From Rhodoferax sp. (GTDB lineage Bacteria; Pseudomonadota; Gammaproteobacteria; Burkholderiales; Burkholderiaceae_C): a DNA stretch of 64,000 bases. The stretch covers positions 1-64,000 of the forward strand of contig NZ_JANXMU010000010.1 of the NCBI RefSeq assembly GCF_025354435.1, in the 5' to 3' direction. Every line of letters begins with the position of its first letter. Position 1 is the stretch's first letter. Positions 17,029 to 26,539 of the stretch are shown here, piece by piece. The notes below the pieces were generated by a model, which worked only from the letters and a program-made list of their open reading frames with translations, ran no database searches and was not told the DNA's origin. A program made the translations under genes and the position numbers.

Positions 17029-18408
17029 TTGATAAAAATATTTAACCATTACCTGCACCGACGCACGTTGCAGCAGGTTTTTTTTGATCTGGGACTGGTG
17101 ATCTTGGCCGTTTTGGCTGTGGTGATCTGGAGGGGGGAAGATTTCACCTCGGTCGTGTCTTTGCTGGGACATGCCAGTTTGCTGTCGTTGGGCATGCTGG
17201 TGATCAACTCGGCTTTGGGCTTCTACCAACGTATCCATAACCGGTCGTTAAACCAGTCGCGCGCGCGCGCCGCCCTGTCTTTGGTGCTGGCATTGCCGCT
17301 GACGTACGGCGTTTTTTCGTTGTTCCCCCAAAGCTCTACCAGCCGCGAGACGCTGGCCATGGCGGCCATGGCAGGTTTTGTCGTGGTCATATTGCACCGG
17401 GTGTATGTGGTCCATTCGATGCCGCAATCCATGATGCGCCACCGTGTGCTGGTGTTCGGCACCGGACCCCGCGCGGCCCTGGTGGGGAAAACACTCAAAA
17501 ACGAAGATCCCCATGTGGATGTTGTAGGTTACTACGCCAGCCCGAACGAGGCCGAATCCGAGGTGTCGGCCTGGGGAATTTTGTCCAAGCACAAGTCTTT
17601 GACTGATACGGCTTTGGAGTTGGAAGTGGATGAAATCGTCGTGGCACTGGTAGAGCGCCGCGGGGGCAGCATGCCTTTGCGTGAATTACTGGATTGCAAG
17701 CTGCACGGCGTGCGGGTGGTTGATGTGGCCACGCATTTTGAAAAAACCAAGGGCCAGATCCGGCTGGATTCGGTGAATGCCGGATGGCTGATTTTTGGCG
17801 ATGGTTTTAGCCAGGGTGGTGTACGTACTGCGGTCAAGCGCTTGTTTGATATCGGTAGCGCTGTGGTGTTGATTCTGCTCAGCCTGCCGATCATGCTCAT
17901 CACCATGTTGTTGGTGGTGCTGGAAAGTCCGGGGCCGGTTTTTTACCGCCAGGAGCGGGTCGGTTTCAATGGCCGACTGTTCAATGTGGTGAAGTTTCGC
18001 AGCATGCGCGCCGATGCTGAAAAAGACGGAACTCCACGCTGGGCGGCTGCCCAGGATGACCGGGTCACCAAGGTCGGCAAGTTCATCCGCAAAGTGCGTA
18101 TTGACGAATTGCCGCAGTTGTTTTGTGTCCTCAACGGGGATATGAGCATGGTGGGACCACGGCCTGAGCGGCCTTATTTTGTCGACCAGTTGACGCGCCA
18201 AATCCCCTACTATGCGGTGCGCCAAAGCGTCAAACCTGGTGTCACGGGCTGGGCGCAAGTTCGCTACCACTACGGTGCCACGCTGGAAGATTCGGCAGAA
18301 AAGCTCCAGTACGACTTGTACTACGTCAAAAACCATTCACTGTTTTTAGACATCATCATCTTGTTTGAAACTGTTGGCGTCGTGCTGATGGCCAAGGGTG
18401 CACGCTGA
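17029..18408 (+). CDS. epsB: EpsB-type undecaprenyl-phosphate sugar-1-phosphate transferase
   Basis: A 459-residue polyprenyl-glycosylphosphotransferase that starts exopolysaccharide repeat synthesis on undecaprenyl phosphate at the inner membrane. Four N-terminal membrane helices are followed by a CoA-binding-like domain and a further helix near 280-305. The C-terminal catalytic domain carries ESPGPVFYRQERVG, VKFRSM, RKVRIDELPQ and MVGPRPERP. The start is unusual: TTG at 17029 gives MIKIFNHYLHRR, the family N-terminus, with AGGTGG upstream. GTG at 17020 is the alternative. This EpsB type is the one found in PEP-CTERM/exosortase exopolysaccharide loci. Confidence 0.88.
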   Translation: MIKIFNHYLHRRTLQQVFFDLGLVILAVLAVVIWRGEDFTSVVSLLGHASLLSLGMLVINSALGFYQRIHNRSLNQSRARAALSLVLALPLTYGVFSLFPQSSTSRETLAMAAMAGFVVVILHRVYVVHSMPQSMMRHRVLVFGTGPRAALVGKTLKNEDPHVDVVGYYASPNEAESEVSAWGILSKHKSLTDTALELEVDEIVVALVERRGGSMPLRELLDCKLHGVRVVDVATHFEKTKGQIRLDSVNAGWLIFGDGFSQGGVRTAVKRLFDIGSAVVLILLSLPIMLITMLLVVLESPGPVFYRQERVGFNGRLFNVVKFRSMRADAEKDGTPRWAAAQDDRVTKVGKFIRKVRIDELPQLFCVLNGDMSMVGPRPERPYFVDQLTRQIPYYAVRQSVKPGVTGWAQVRYHYGATLEDSAEKLQYDLYYVKNHSLFLDIIILFETVGVVLMAKGAR

Positions 18409-18447
18409 AGTGCGCCATGCGGCTGTGCCGCACGCTGTGTATAACCC

Positions 18448-20553
18448 ATGGATAAAGAAACATTCACCTTGACGGCCGTGGGTTATGCCTTGGTGGCATT
18501 GGTGTATGGCGGGTTTGCACTGCGGTTGATGGCGATGGGGGTTGCGCGCGCGCCCAGGAATCCATCCGCCCTCTACCTGCTATTCGCCGTTATTTTCTCT
18601 GCCCTGTGGGGCGGGTGCCAACTGCTGTCTGTGATAAGTCCATGGTGGGTCTTGCTGGGCAATCTGGCCGACATATTGCGCTATGGCTGTTGGTTTGGGT
18701 TCATGCTGCTCCTGTGCCGTTCTGGCCGCGACGGGAGGCTACCGTCGGGTATGGCCTGGCTGCCATTGATGGCCGCAGTTTTGGTGGGCTTGGGCCTGGG
18801 GACGCAGATACTGGCACCGTTTGGTGTGCTTGTTTTTGGTGATTTGGGGGAAATGGCGCTGATGTGGGCCATGGCTTTACCCGTGTTGGCCTTGGTGCTG
18901 TTGGAGCAGATTTACCGCAACGTGACTGAAGACTCCCGCTGGAATGTCAAGCCGTTGAGCTTGGGGTTAGCGGGTCTGTTCTTGTTTGATCTGTATCTGT
19001 ATTCGCAAGCGGTGTTGTTCAAACGCTTGGATAGCGATGCCCTGAGCATCCGCGGGGCCGTGCATGCCCTGATGGTGCTGCTGCTGCTGCTGTCTACGAC
19101 CCGTCGCCACGACTGGATTTCCAGTATCCGGGTGTCGCAAAAGGCCGCCTTCCATTCAGCAACGCTCTTGGTGGCCGGTGCGTATTTGATCTTCATTTCT
19201 GCCGTGGGTTACTACGTACGGTACTTTGGTGGTGAATGGGGACGGGCTTTGCAGGTGGGGGTAGTGTTTTCGGCCTTGATTGCGCTGATGGTGCTGGCCT
19301 TGTCGGGCTCTTTCCGGGCCAAGCTACGGGTTTTGGTGGGCAAGCATTTTTTCCGCTACCGGTATGACTATCGCGAAGAGTGGCTGAAGTTCACCCAGAC
19401 GCTGTCCAGTAACCACGCGCCACAGGACACAGGTCAACAGGTGGTGCGGGCGCTGGCGGACATGCTCGACAGCCCAGGTGGCGGACTGTGGATGAAAAGC
19501 ACCAGTGAATCGGTGTTTCGCCAAACGGCCCACTGGAATCTGGTGGCAACCTCTGCCAAAGAGGACGCGGAATCCTCGTTCTGCCAATTCTTGGTGCGCA
19601 GCGGTTGGGTGATCAATTTGGAGGAGTACCGTTCCTTTTCTAAACGGTATGGCGACCTCACGTTGCCCCTGTGGCTGCAGGATGTGATCCAGGCTTGGTT
19701 GATTGTGCCGCTGACGGCGGGCGGTGAGTTGATCGGTTTTGTCGTCTTGGCCCGCGCCCGTACCAATATCGACGTGAACTGGGAGGTGAACGATTTGCTC
19801 AAAACGGCTGGCCGCCAGGCGGCGAGCTATTTGGCGCAGATGCGGGCAACAGAGGCCTTGCTGGAGGGTCGCAAGTTTGATGCTTTCAATCGCATGTCAG
19901 CTTTTGTCGTGCACGATCTTAAAAACATCGTGACGCAGCTGTCGCTGATGCTCAAAAACGCCAAGCGCTTGCATGCCAACCCAGAGTTTCAACAAGACAT
20001 GCTCATGACTGTGGAAAATTCGTTAGACAGAATGCGCCAGCTCATGCTGCAATTGCGAGAGGGTGCAACTCCTCCTGGTACGGCGGTGGGGGTGGATCTG
20101 GGAACCATCGTGCAACGCATTTCGCTTGTGGCATCCAAACGTGGCCGCCACCTGGACGTGACGCTGGTTGAGAGAATTGTCACGCGTGGCCATGAGGAGC
20201 GCCTTGAGCGGATCATCGGACACATTGTGCAAAATGCCTTTGACGCGACCGATCCTTCTGGGCGCGTATGGCTCAAGCTCGACCGTTTCAATGGACAAGC
20301 CCGGGTGGAGATCGGTGATACCGGGCACGGTATGAGCGAAGAATTTGTCCAGGAACGCCTTTTCAAACCGTTTCAAACAACCAAGCAAGCCGGTATGGGC
20401 ATCGGTGCCTATGAAAGCTTTCAGTACGTGCAGGAATTAGGAGGCAAGATTTTGGTGAATAGTGCGCTAAACGAAGGAACGCTGGTGACGCTTTTATTGC
20501 CTTTGTTTGAGGTCCACCAGGACTCAGATCTCCACGTATTGGGGACATCATGA
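18448..20553 (+). CDS. prsK: PEP-CTERM system sensor histidine kinase PrsK
   Basis: A 701-residue membrane histidine kinase. About eight N-terminal hydrophobic segments (residues 1-290) are followed by a GAF-like domain (about 310-465), a histidine phosphorylation region FVVHDLKNIVTQLSLML with the histidine at residue 489, and an ATPase domain (GDTGHGMSEEF, then TTKQAGMGIGAYES). This architecture is that of PrsK, the kinase genomically tied to the PEP-CTERM/exosortase A system. Its stop overlaps the prsR start by ATGA. It follows epsB by 39 bases, in which GCGG..CCGC can form a small hairpin. Confidence 0.9.
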   Translation: MDKETFTLTAVGYALVALVYGGFALRLMAMGVARAPRNPSALYLLFAVIFSALWGGCQLLSVISPWWVLLGNLADILRYGCWFGFMLLLCRSGRDGRLPSGMAWLPLMAAVLVGLGLGTQILAPFGVLVFGDLGEMALMWAMALPVLALVLLEQIYRNVTEDSRWNVKPLSLGLAGLFLFDLYLYSQAVLFKRLDSDALSIRGAVHALMVLLLLLSTTRRHDWISSIRVSQKAAFHSATLLVAGAYLIFISAVGYYVRYFGGEWGRALQVGVVFSALIALMVLALSGSFRAKLRVLVGKHFFRYRYDYREEWLKFTQTLSSNHAPQDTGQQVVRALADMLDSPGGGLWMKSTSESVFRQTAHWNLVATSAKEDAESSFCQFLVRSGWVINLEEYRSFSKRYGDLTLPLWLQDVIQAWLIVPLTAGGELIGFVVLARARTNIDVNWEVNDLLKTAGRQAASYLAQMRATEALLEGRKFDAFNRMSAFVVHDLKNIVTQLSLMLKNAKRLHANPEFQQDMLMTVENSLDRMRQLMLQLREGATPPGTAVGVDLGTIVQRISLVASKRGRHLDVTLVERIVTRGHEERLERIIGHIVQNAFDATDPSGRVWLKLDRFNGQARVEIGDTGHGMSEEFVQERLFKPFQTTKQAGMGIGAYESFQYVQELGGKILVNSALNEGTLVTLLLPLFEVHQDSDLHVLGTS

Positions 20554-21911
20554 GTTCTGATGCTGCGCGATCACTTTTGATCGTAGAAGATGATTTGGCT
20601 TTGCAAAAGCAAATCAAATGGTCCGTCGACAAATTTGACTCGGTCACCGCACAGGACCGCGACAGTGCCATGGTGCAACTGCGCCGACACAGTCCGGCCG
20701 TAGTCACCATGGATCTGGGCCTGCCACCCGATGCAGACGGGGTTTCCGAAGGTTTTCGCTTGCTGGAGCAAATTCTCACCGTTGAGCCAGACACCAAAGT
20801 TATTGTGCTGACGGGGCAGAACGACCAAGCCAACGCATTGCGTGCAGTGGCGTTGGGAGCCTATGATTTTTTTGCAAAACCTTTTGAGCCCGATCTGCTA
20901 AATCTGACGATCGAACGTGCCTTCCGGATGTTCGAGCTGCAAAAGGAAAACCGGCGACTGCAGTCCATGTACCAGCCGGATGCATTGACGGGCTTGATCA
21001 CCCGCGATCCCGAGATGCTGCGCGTATGCCGAACCATTGAAAAAGTCGCTAACACCACGGCCACTGTCATGCTTCTGGGCGAGAGTGGTACCGGTAAAGA
21101 GGTTTTGGCACGGGGACTGCATCAAGCATCTTCACGTAAAAATGAGAAATTTGTAGCAATTAACTGCGCCGCCATCCCTGAAAACTTATTGGAAAGCGAG
21201 TTGTTCGGGTACGAAAAAGGCGCATTCACCGGAGCGGCTAAAACGACTCTCGGAAAGATTGAACTCGCCAATGGCGGCACCTTGATGCTTGACGAAATTG
21301 GCGATTTGCCTTTTTCGCTGCAAGCAAAGTTGCTTCGGTTTATTCAAGAGCGCACCATTGAACGCGTAGGTGGGCGCCAAGAGATTCCAGTAGATGTACG
21401 GATCGTCTGCGCTACCCACCAAGACTTGAAGGCGCTGAGTAAAGAGAGCCGTTTTCGCGAAGATTTGTATTACCGATTAGCAGAAATCGTTATCAATATC
21501 CCACCATTGCGTGCACGTAAGGGAGATGCGGCCTTGCTGGCATTTGCGTTCGTGCGGCGTTTTGCCCGAGAGCAAAATAGAGGCTCTTTGAATCTCAGCG
21601 AAGAAAGTGTGCGTTTAATTGAACATCACAACTGGCCAGGAAATATCCGTGAGCTGGAAAATTGCATTAAACGGGCCGTTATTATGTCCGATAGCAATCA
21701 AATTTTGCCAGAAGATGTCGGTTTGGATTCGCCATCGTCAGAAATATCGGATAAATCATTGGACTTAAGATCTGTCCGTGATGCTGCAGAAAAAAGTGCC
21801 ATCATCGCTGCCTTGGGTCGTGTAAATGGAAATATCGTCAAGGCTGCAGAGCTACTGGGCGTCAGTCGCCCAACGCTGTACGATTTGATGCACCGCCTTG
21901 GTTTAAAGTAA
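20550..21911 (+). CDS. prsR: PEP-CTERM system response regulator PrsR (NtrC family)
   Basis: A 453-residue sigma-54 activator. The receiver domain has acidic residues at 13-15 and phospho-acceptor Asp55. The AAA+ domain carries Walker A GESGTGKE, GAFTGA for sigma-54 contact, and LMLDEIGDLP. The Fis-type helix-turn-helix NIVKAAELLGVSRPTLYDLM lies at the C-terminus. In relatives PrsR with sigma-54 turns on PEP-CTERM protein genes. It is translationally coupled to prsK. The DNA becomes markedly AT-richer within the second half of this gene. Confidence 0.92.
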   Translation: MSSDAARSLLIVEDDLALQKQIKWSVDKFDSVTAQDRDSAMVQLRRHSPAVVTMDLGLPPDADGVSEGFRLLEQILTVEPDTKVIVLTGQNDQANALRAVALGAYDFFAKPFEPDLLNLTIERAFRMFELQKENRRLQSMYQPDALTGLITRDPEMLRVCRTIEKVANTTATVMLLGESGTGKEVLARGLHQASSRKNEKFVAINCAAIPENLLESELFGYEKGAFTGAAKTTLGKIELANGGTLMLDEIGDLPFSLQAKLLRFIQERTIERVGGRQEIPVDVRIVCATHQDLKALSKESRFREDLYYRLAEIVINIPPLRARKGDAALLAFAFVRRFAREQNRGSLNLSEESVRLIEHHNWPGNIRELENCIKRAVIMSDSNQILPEDVGLDSPSSEISDKSLDLRSVRDAAEKSAIIAALGRVNGNIVKAAELLGVSRPTLYDLMHRLGLK

Positions 21912-21935
21912 TCCATTTTTTACTTTGAGAAATAA

Positions 21936-24710
21936 ATGAAAAAAAATATTTTTATACGTAATCTGGCCCCAGCACTTATTGTTGCAGGTATTTTGTCTGG
22001 GTGCGGCGATGAGAAGCCAGAAGTTTTAATTGCGGCCGCTAAAACAAGCTTGGCGAAAAATGATCAAAAAAATGCCATTATTCAGATAAAGAATGCATTG
22101 CAGGCCGACCCCAATCTCCCAGAAGCCAGATTTTTACTAGGCTCTGCATTGTTAAATAGTGGAGATCCGGTAGCGGCAGAAATAGAGTTCGATAAATCAC
22201 GTCGTTTGAAGTATTCGGATGATCTGCTAGTGCCACAAATGGTGCAATCGTTGCTTTTGCAAGGAAAATTTAAGAAAATTACGGATGAATTTTCAAAAGT
22301 TGAATTGCAATCAAACGCTTCTAAAGCAAGCCTGCAAATATCTTTAAGCAAAGCTTATGCAGGCCAAAACATGGCAGATTTGTCGCAGACTGCACTAACT
22401 ACTGCGCTCTCTTATGAACCGGAAAATGCCGATGCGTTAATTATGAAGGCGCGTAGTTTTGCGGCCAAAAATGATTTTCCTGCAGCGTTGTCATTGATCG
22501 ATACGGTGATTGCTAAAAATCCGAGTAATCCTGATGCTCAAAAAATGAAGGGCGACATTCTTTTATATGGAAAAAAAGATTTGGATGCCGCATTACTGTC
22601 TTATAAAAAATCTGTCGAAGTAAAAAGCGATTATATCCAAGGTTATTCTGGAATATTGACCATATTGTTCCAGCAAAATAAGTTGGAAGATGCCCAAAAA
22701 GAATTGGACGCTTTAAAGAAAATTGCAGATAGAAGTCCGCAAACAAAGTATTTTGAGGTTCAGTTGGCGTACCAAAAGAAGGACTTTTTGAATGCGAGAA
22801 CTTTAGCCCAGCAACTCCTTAAAATGTCGTCCGATAATCCGGTTGGGTTACAGTCTGCAGGACTTATTGAATTTCAATTAAATTCTTTTATACAGGCTGA
22901 AATTTACCTTAGTAAAGCTATTTCTTTAAACCCTGGGTTATCAGTTGCCCGTAGGTTGCTAGTAATGACCTATTTGCGTATGGGACAACCAGACAAGGCG
23001 CTCGCAACCTTGACTCCTGGGTTGGTCCAGGAGCCTGTAGACACGGCTTTGTATTCGATTGCAGGCGAGGTTTTTCTGCAAAATGGGGATGTTAAAAAAG
23101 CAGGTGAATATTTTTCAAAGGCATCAAAGCTGGATCCTAAAGATGGAAGAAAGCGTACGTCATTGGCTTTAGTTCATATGATCAGTGGTGATACGGCATC
23201 TGCTTTCAATGAGTTAGACGATATTGCATCATCAGACCAAGGTATATCGGCAAATCTCGCGCTCATAAGTGCCCATTTGCGTCGAAAAGAGTTTGATCAA
23301 GCACTCAAAGCTATTGATGACATGGAGAAGAAACAGCCAGATAATCCTTTGGTATTTAATCTTCGTGGGAAAATTCAAATATCAAAAAATGATTTCGTAA
23401 ATGCGCGGAAGAATTTTGAAAAAGCGGTGGTTATAAATCCTACTTATTTTCCAGCTATTTCAAGCCTCGCTGCGCTAGATGTTTTTGAGAAAAAGCCGGA
23501 AGATGCGAAAAAAAGATTCGAAGATGTATTGGTGAAGGAGCCTAAAAATAACCAAGTCCTATTAGGTTTGGCCGAATTAAAGGCCCGCACAGGAGGCACA
23601 AAAGAAGAGATTGCGGAGTCTATTAACAGGGCGATAACAGCCAATCCATCGGAGGCAATGCCCCGAATTTTGTTAGTTGATTTTTATTTGCGTAACAAAG
23701 ATAATAAATCTGCTTTCTCTGCGGCGCAAAGTGCGGCGACTGTACTGCCTAATAGTCTAGAGGTTTTGGACGCACTAGGGCGTGCGCAGTTGGCTATGGG
23801 TGATACTAATCAGGCTATTTCTTCTTATACAAAGCTTGTCAGTTTGCAGCCCCAGTCGGTTCAACCTTTGATGCGACTGGCAAGTGCTAATTTGGCTGCA
23901 AAAAATACAGTTGCTGCCGAGCAAAATCTCAATAAAGCTTTGGAATTAAAACCTGATCTGCTGGAGGCGCAGACAAACTTAATTCTTTTGGATATTTCTT
24001 CTGAAAAATACCAAAATGCGGTTGAGATCACGCGCTCTATACAAAAACAAAGGCCTAAAGAGGTAGTAGGCTATATTTTGGAGGGCGATGTCAATGTCGC
24101 GCAAAAGAAGTGGGATGATGCTCTGGCTGCCTATCGCATGGGACTGAAGCAGACGACTTCGCTTGAGCCGGCATCTAAAATATATTCAGTTTTAAATGCT
24201 CAAAACAACAAAGTCGAGGCAGATAAATTCTCGGCTGCTTGGCTGAAGGAACATCCAAAAGACATCTCATTTATTTCGTATATAGCCGATACAGCATTAG
24301 TCAAAAAAGACTTTATTGGTGCCGAGAAGCTCTATGGTAGTATCATTCAAATCCAGCCGGAAAATGCTGTTGCATACAATAATCTGGCCTGGATAGTGGG
24401 GCAGCTCAAAAAAGACGGTGCCATTGCTTATTCAGAAAAAGCCAACATGTTGGCACCTAATCAACCTGCCTTCATGGATACCTTGGCTGCGTTGTTGGCT
24501 GATAAAGGTGATTACGTTAAATCTATCGAGTTGCAAAATAAAGTCATTTCGTTGCAGCCGGAAAATCTTTTGTTTAAATTAAATTTGGCAAAAATTTATA
24601 TAAAATCTGGTGATAAGAGTAAGGCGAAGCCGTTATTGACCGAATTGGCTAAATTGGGCGATAAGTTTGCAGCACATGCTGAAGTCGATGCTGCATTAAA
24701 AAGTTTGTAG
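21936..24710 (+). CDS. prsT: PEP-CTERM system TPR-repeat lipoprotein PrsT
   Basis: A 924-residue outer-envelope lipoprotein. The signal peptide ends in a lipobox LSGC at residues about 22-25. The rest is almost entirely tetratricopeptide repeats with recurring A..L..AL...P and GD...A motifs. PrsT proteins accompany PrsK/PrsR and are thought to act in assembly or export of exopolysaccharide with PEP-CTERM proteins. The gene is strongly AT-rich: I count 18 G+C in 22561-22620, against 41 of 60 in a typical stretch such as 40201-40260. It starts 24 bases after prsR. No frameshift is seen. Confidence 0.9.
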   Translation: MKKNIFIRNLAPALIVAGILSGCGDEKPEVLIAAAKTSLAKNDQKNAIIQIKNALQADPNLPEARFLLGSALLNSGDPVAAEIEFDKSRRLKYSDDLLVPQMVQSLLLQGKFKKITDEFSKVELQSNASKASLQISLSKAYAGQNMADLSQTALTTALSYEPENADALIMKARSFAAKNDFPAALSLIDTVIAKNPSNPDAQKMKGDILLYGKKDLDAALLSYKKSVEVKSDYIQGYSGILTILFQQNKLEDAQKELDALKKIADRSPQTKYFEVQLAYQKKDFLNARTLAQQLLKMSSDNPVGLQSAGLIEFQLNSFIQAEIYLSKAISLNPGLSVARRLLVMTYLRMGQPDKALATLTPGLVQEPVDTALYSIAGEVFLQNGDVKKAGEYFSKASKLDPKDGRKRTSLALVHMISGDTASAFNELDDIASSDQGISANLALISAHLRRKEFDQALKAIDDMEKKQPDNPLVFNLRGKIQISKNDFVNARKNFEKAVVINPTYFPAISSLAALDVFEKKPEDAKKRFEDVLVKEPKNNQVLLGLAELKARTGGTKEEIAESINRAITANPSEAMPRILLVDFYLRNKDNKSAFSAAQSAATVLPNSLEVLDALGRAQLAMGDTNQAISSYTKLVSLQPQSVQPLMRLASANLAAKNTVAAEQNLNKALELKPDLLEAQTNLILLDISSEKYQNAVEITRSIQKQRPKEVVGYILEGDVNVAQKKWDDALAAYRMGLKQTTSLEPASKIYSVLNAQNNKVEADKFSAAWLKEHPKDISFISYIADTALVKKDFIGAEKLYGSIIQIQPENAVAYNNLAWIVGQLKKDGAIAYSEKANMLAPNQPAFMDTLAALLADKGDYVKSIELQNKVISLQPENLLFKLNLAKIYIKSGDKSKAKPLLTELAKLGDKFAAHAEVDAALKSL

Positions 24711-24748
24711 CATTTTAAATATATTGCCAATGATTGGGAGGTGATGTA

Positions 24749-25525
24749 GTGAATAAGTTCTCTATCCAATGGCTGTGTCTATTGGGGTTATTTATTGCAC
24801 CCTGTAATCTGGCACATGCTGATCTTGCAGACACGATTTCTAAAGTAAAGCCCTCGATTCTCATTGTGGGTTATTACAAAAGCACCAATAGCCCCCGGTT
24901 TGCCTTGCGTGGGTCGGGTTTTGTGGCTATTGGCGGTAACATGGGTGTCACCAACGCCCATGTTTTGTTTGGTCCTTCTGAAGACAGTACTGGCTTTGAT
25001 TTGGTGGTGCAGGTGCGTGGCCCGAAAGGCGAGTTGCAGATGCGGCAGGCCACGGTACTGGAGCAGGACCGTTTACACGACTTGGCACTGCTTCGTTTTG
25101 CGGGGGAGCCCGTGCCTTTTCTGGCCTTGCGTGACTCCAATACCGTGCGTGAAGGGCAATCGGTCGCGCTGATGGGTTTTCCGATTGGTGGCGCGCTCGG
25201 TTTTTCGCCAGTGACGCACCGCGCAATGATTTCGTCCATTACCCCAATTGTTCTGCCTGCGGCCACCGGGCAGTTGCTGACGGAAAAGTCGATTCGCAGC
25301 ATTCGGGATGGCAGTTTCGACATTTTTCAACTCGATGGCACCGCCTATCCGGGCAACAGCGGTGGGCCTTTGTTTGATGTCGAATCCGGTGAGGTGGTGG
25401 GCATTGTGAATATGGTGTTCGTGAAGAGCACCAAAGAGTCAGCCATCAGCCAACCCTCCGGTATTTCTTACGCTATTCCTTCCAATTACATCCAGCAACT
25501 GGTGCAGCGGCAAAAGGCCAACTGA
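24749..25525 (+). CDS. Secreted trypsin-like serine protease
   Basis: A 258-residue exported protease of the trypsin/HtrA fold. The signal peptide NKFSIQWLCLLGLFIAPCNLAHA is followed by the mature domain. The triad residues are visible: His in VTNAHVLFG, Asp in LHDLALLRF and Ser in YPGNSGGPLF. There is no PDZ domain, unlike DegP. I chose GTG 24749 because GGAGGTGAT lies just before it. A TTG at 24734 overlaps that ribosome site. It follows prsT by 38 bases on the same strand, so it probably works in the envelope with the Prs module. Its target is unknown. Confidence 0.85.
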   Translation: MNKFSIQWLCLLGLFIAPCNLAHADLADTISKVKPSILIVGYYKSTNSPRFALRGSGFVAIGGNMGVTNAHVLFGPSEDSTGFDLVVQVRGPKGELQMRQATVLEQDRLHDLALLRFAGEPVPFLALRDSNTVREGQSVALMGFPIGGALGFSPVTHRAMISSITPIVLPAATGQLLTEKSIRSIRDGSFDIFQLDGTAYPGNSGGPLFDVESGEVVGIVNMVFVKSTKESAISQPSGISYAIPSNYIQQLVQRQKAN

Positions 25526-25543
25526 GACCCTTGCCTTTCGACC

Positions 25544-26539
25544 TTACTGCATGAAGCCCATGCGGCCTTTGTGTTGGCTGGCTTTGGGTAGGTCTTCTAC
25601 CCGCACGGTATCGCGGCCATCCAGTCGGGCATTGCCAAAACTGGTCATCAATGCCCTGCGCATTTCACGTGGGGCCATTTCGGCCAAGGCATCTTGTAAA
25701 TCACTGTGTGGATCGGGTTCAAAGCGCTCGCCCCAGCCGTGTTCGGCCCGGATGGACTGGTAGAGGTTGCGGGCAATCTGGCGCGCAGCCTCGGGGGAGG
25801 GCGGCTCGATTTCAAACACGTTCATGCGGTTCAGAATCGGCTCGGGGATACCACGCGGGTCGTTCGCTGTGGTGATCCAGATCACCTGGCTGGCATCGAT
25901 GGCGACTTCGGCAAACTCGTCCATAAAGTTCTGGGCCGTATCCTGCTCCAGCAGGCTGTACAGGGCGCCCAGCGGGTCGTACTGGGCATCAGCGCTGGCT
26001 TTGTCGATCTCGTCCACCACGATGACTGGGTTAGCGTATTCGCCGTCGATCAGCGCTTCAAACACCTTGCCGGGCTTGGCACCTTTCCATTGCGAAGATG
26101 AGCCTGATACCAGCCAGCCTGCGGTCATGGAGCTCATGGGGACCAGGCTCATGCCGGTACCCAGCAGGTCAGCCAGCTTCTTGGCGAAATGGGTTTTGCC
26201 GATGCCGGGTAGGCCCAACAGCAGGATGGGGGTGACTTCCAGGCCGTCGCGGCTGTCCTGGCTCATGGCGACGTGGCGTTTCACGTCGTCTAGTACTTCG
26301 GTGAAGTTGGGCAGGGCTTGGTACAAGGCCGACATCTCAGGGATACCCGAGGGTTTGACCTGGAAGCGGTCAGGGCCGCGCTCCAGCATGCGCTCGTAGG
26401 TGCTGCGCAGGTTTTCGTGCTCTCGGCTGGGCAGTTTGGCGAGTTTGCGCTCCACATCGTGGGGCTGGAACACACTGCGCACGCTGGCTACGGGCAGTTG
26501 GAACGAGGATGCATGAGGAACGAGGCTGCGAGATTCCAT
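25544..26539 (-). CDS. Lon-like AAA ATPase without protease domain
   Basis: A 331-residue cytoplasmic AAA+ protein. Walker A GLPGIGKTHFAK lies near residues 109-120, Walker B VIVVDEIDKAS near 170-180, the sensor WITTANDPRGIPEPILNRM near 230-248, and a small C-terminal lid follows. The core resembles the ATPase of Lon, but there is no Ser-Lys peptidase domain and no Lon N-domain. AGGAGTAATCG precedes the ATG. It is convergent with the protease gene, 18 bases apart. It could act as an unfoldase or remodelling factor. The partner is unknown. Confidence 0.8.
   Translation of the reverse strand: MESRSLVPHASSFQLPVASVRSVFQPHDVERKLAKLPSREHENLRSTYERMLERGPDRFQVKPSGIPEMSALYQALPNFTEVLDDVKRHVAMSQDSRDGLEVTPILLLGLPGIGKTHFAKKLADLLGTGMSLVPMSSMTAGWLVSGSSSQWKGAKPGKVFEALIDGEYANPVIVVDEIDKASADAQYDPLGALYSLLEQDTAQNFMDEFAEVAIDASQVIWITTANDPRGIPEPILNRMNVFEIEPPSPEAARQIARNLYQSIRAEHGWGERFEPDPHSDLQDALAEMAPREMRRALMTSFGNARLDGRDTVRVEDLPKASQHKGRMGFMQ

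Noticed and set aside
16734..17045. 103-codon open frame upstream of epsB
   Set aside because: No recognisable domain, no ribosome site, and it overlaps the epsB start. The region is better read as a promoter-bearing intergenic stretch.
17029..25525. PEP-CTERM substrate or exosortase gene within the window
   Set aside because: No protein ends in a PEP motif followed by a membrane helix and basic tail, and no exosortase-like multi-pass protein is present.
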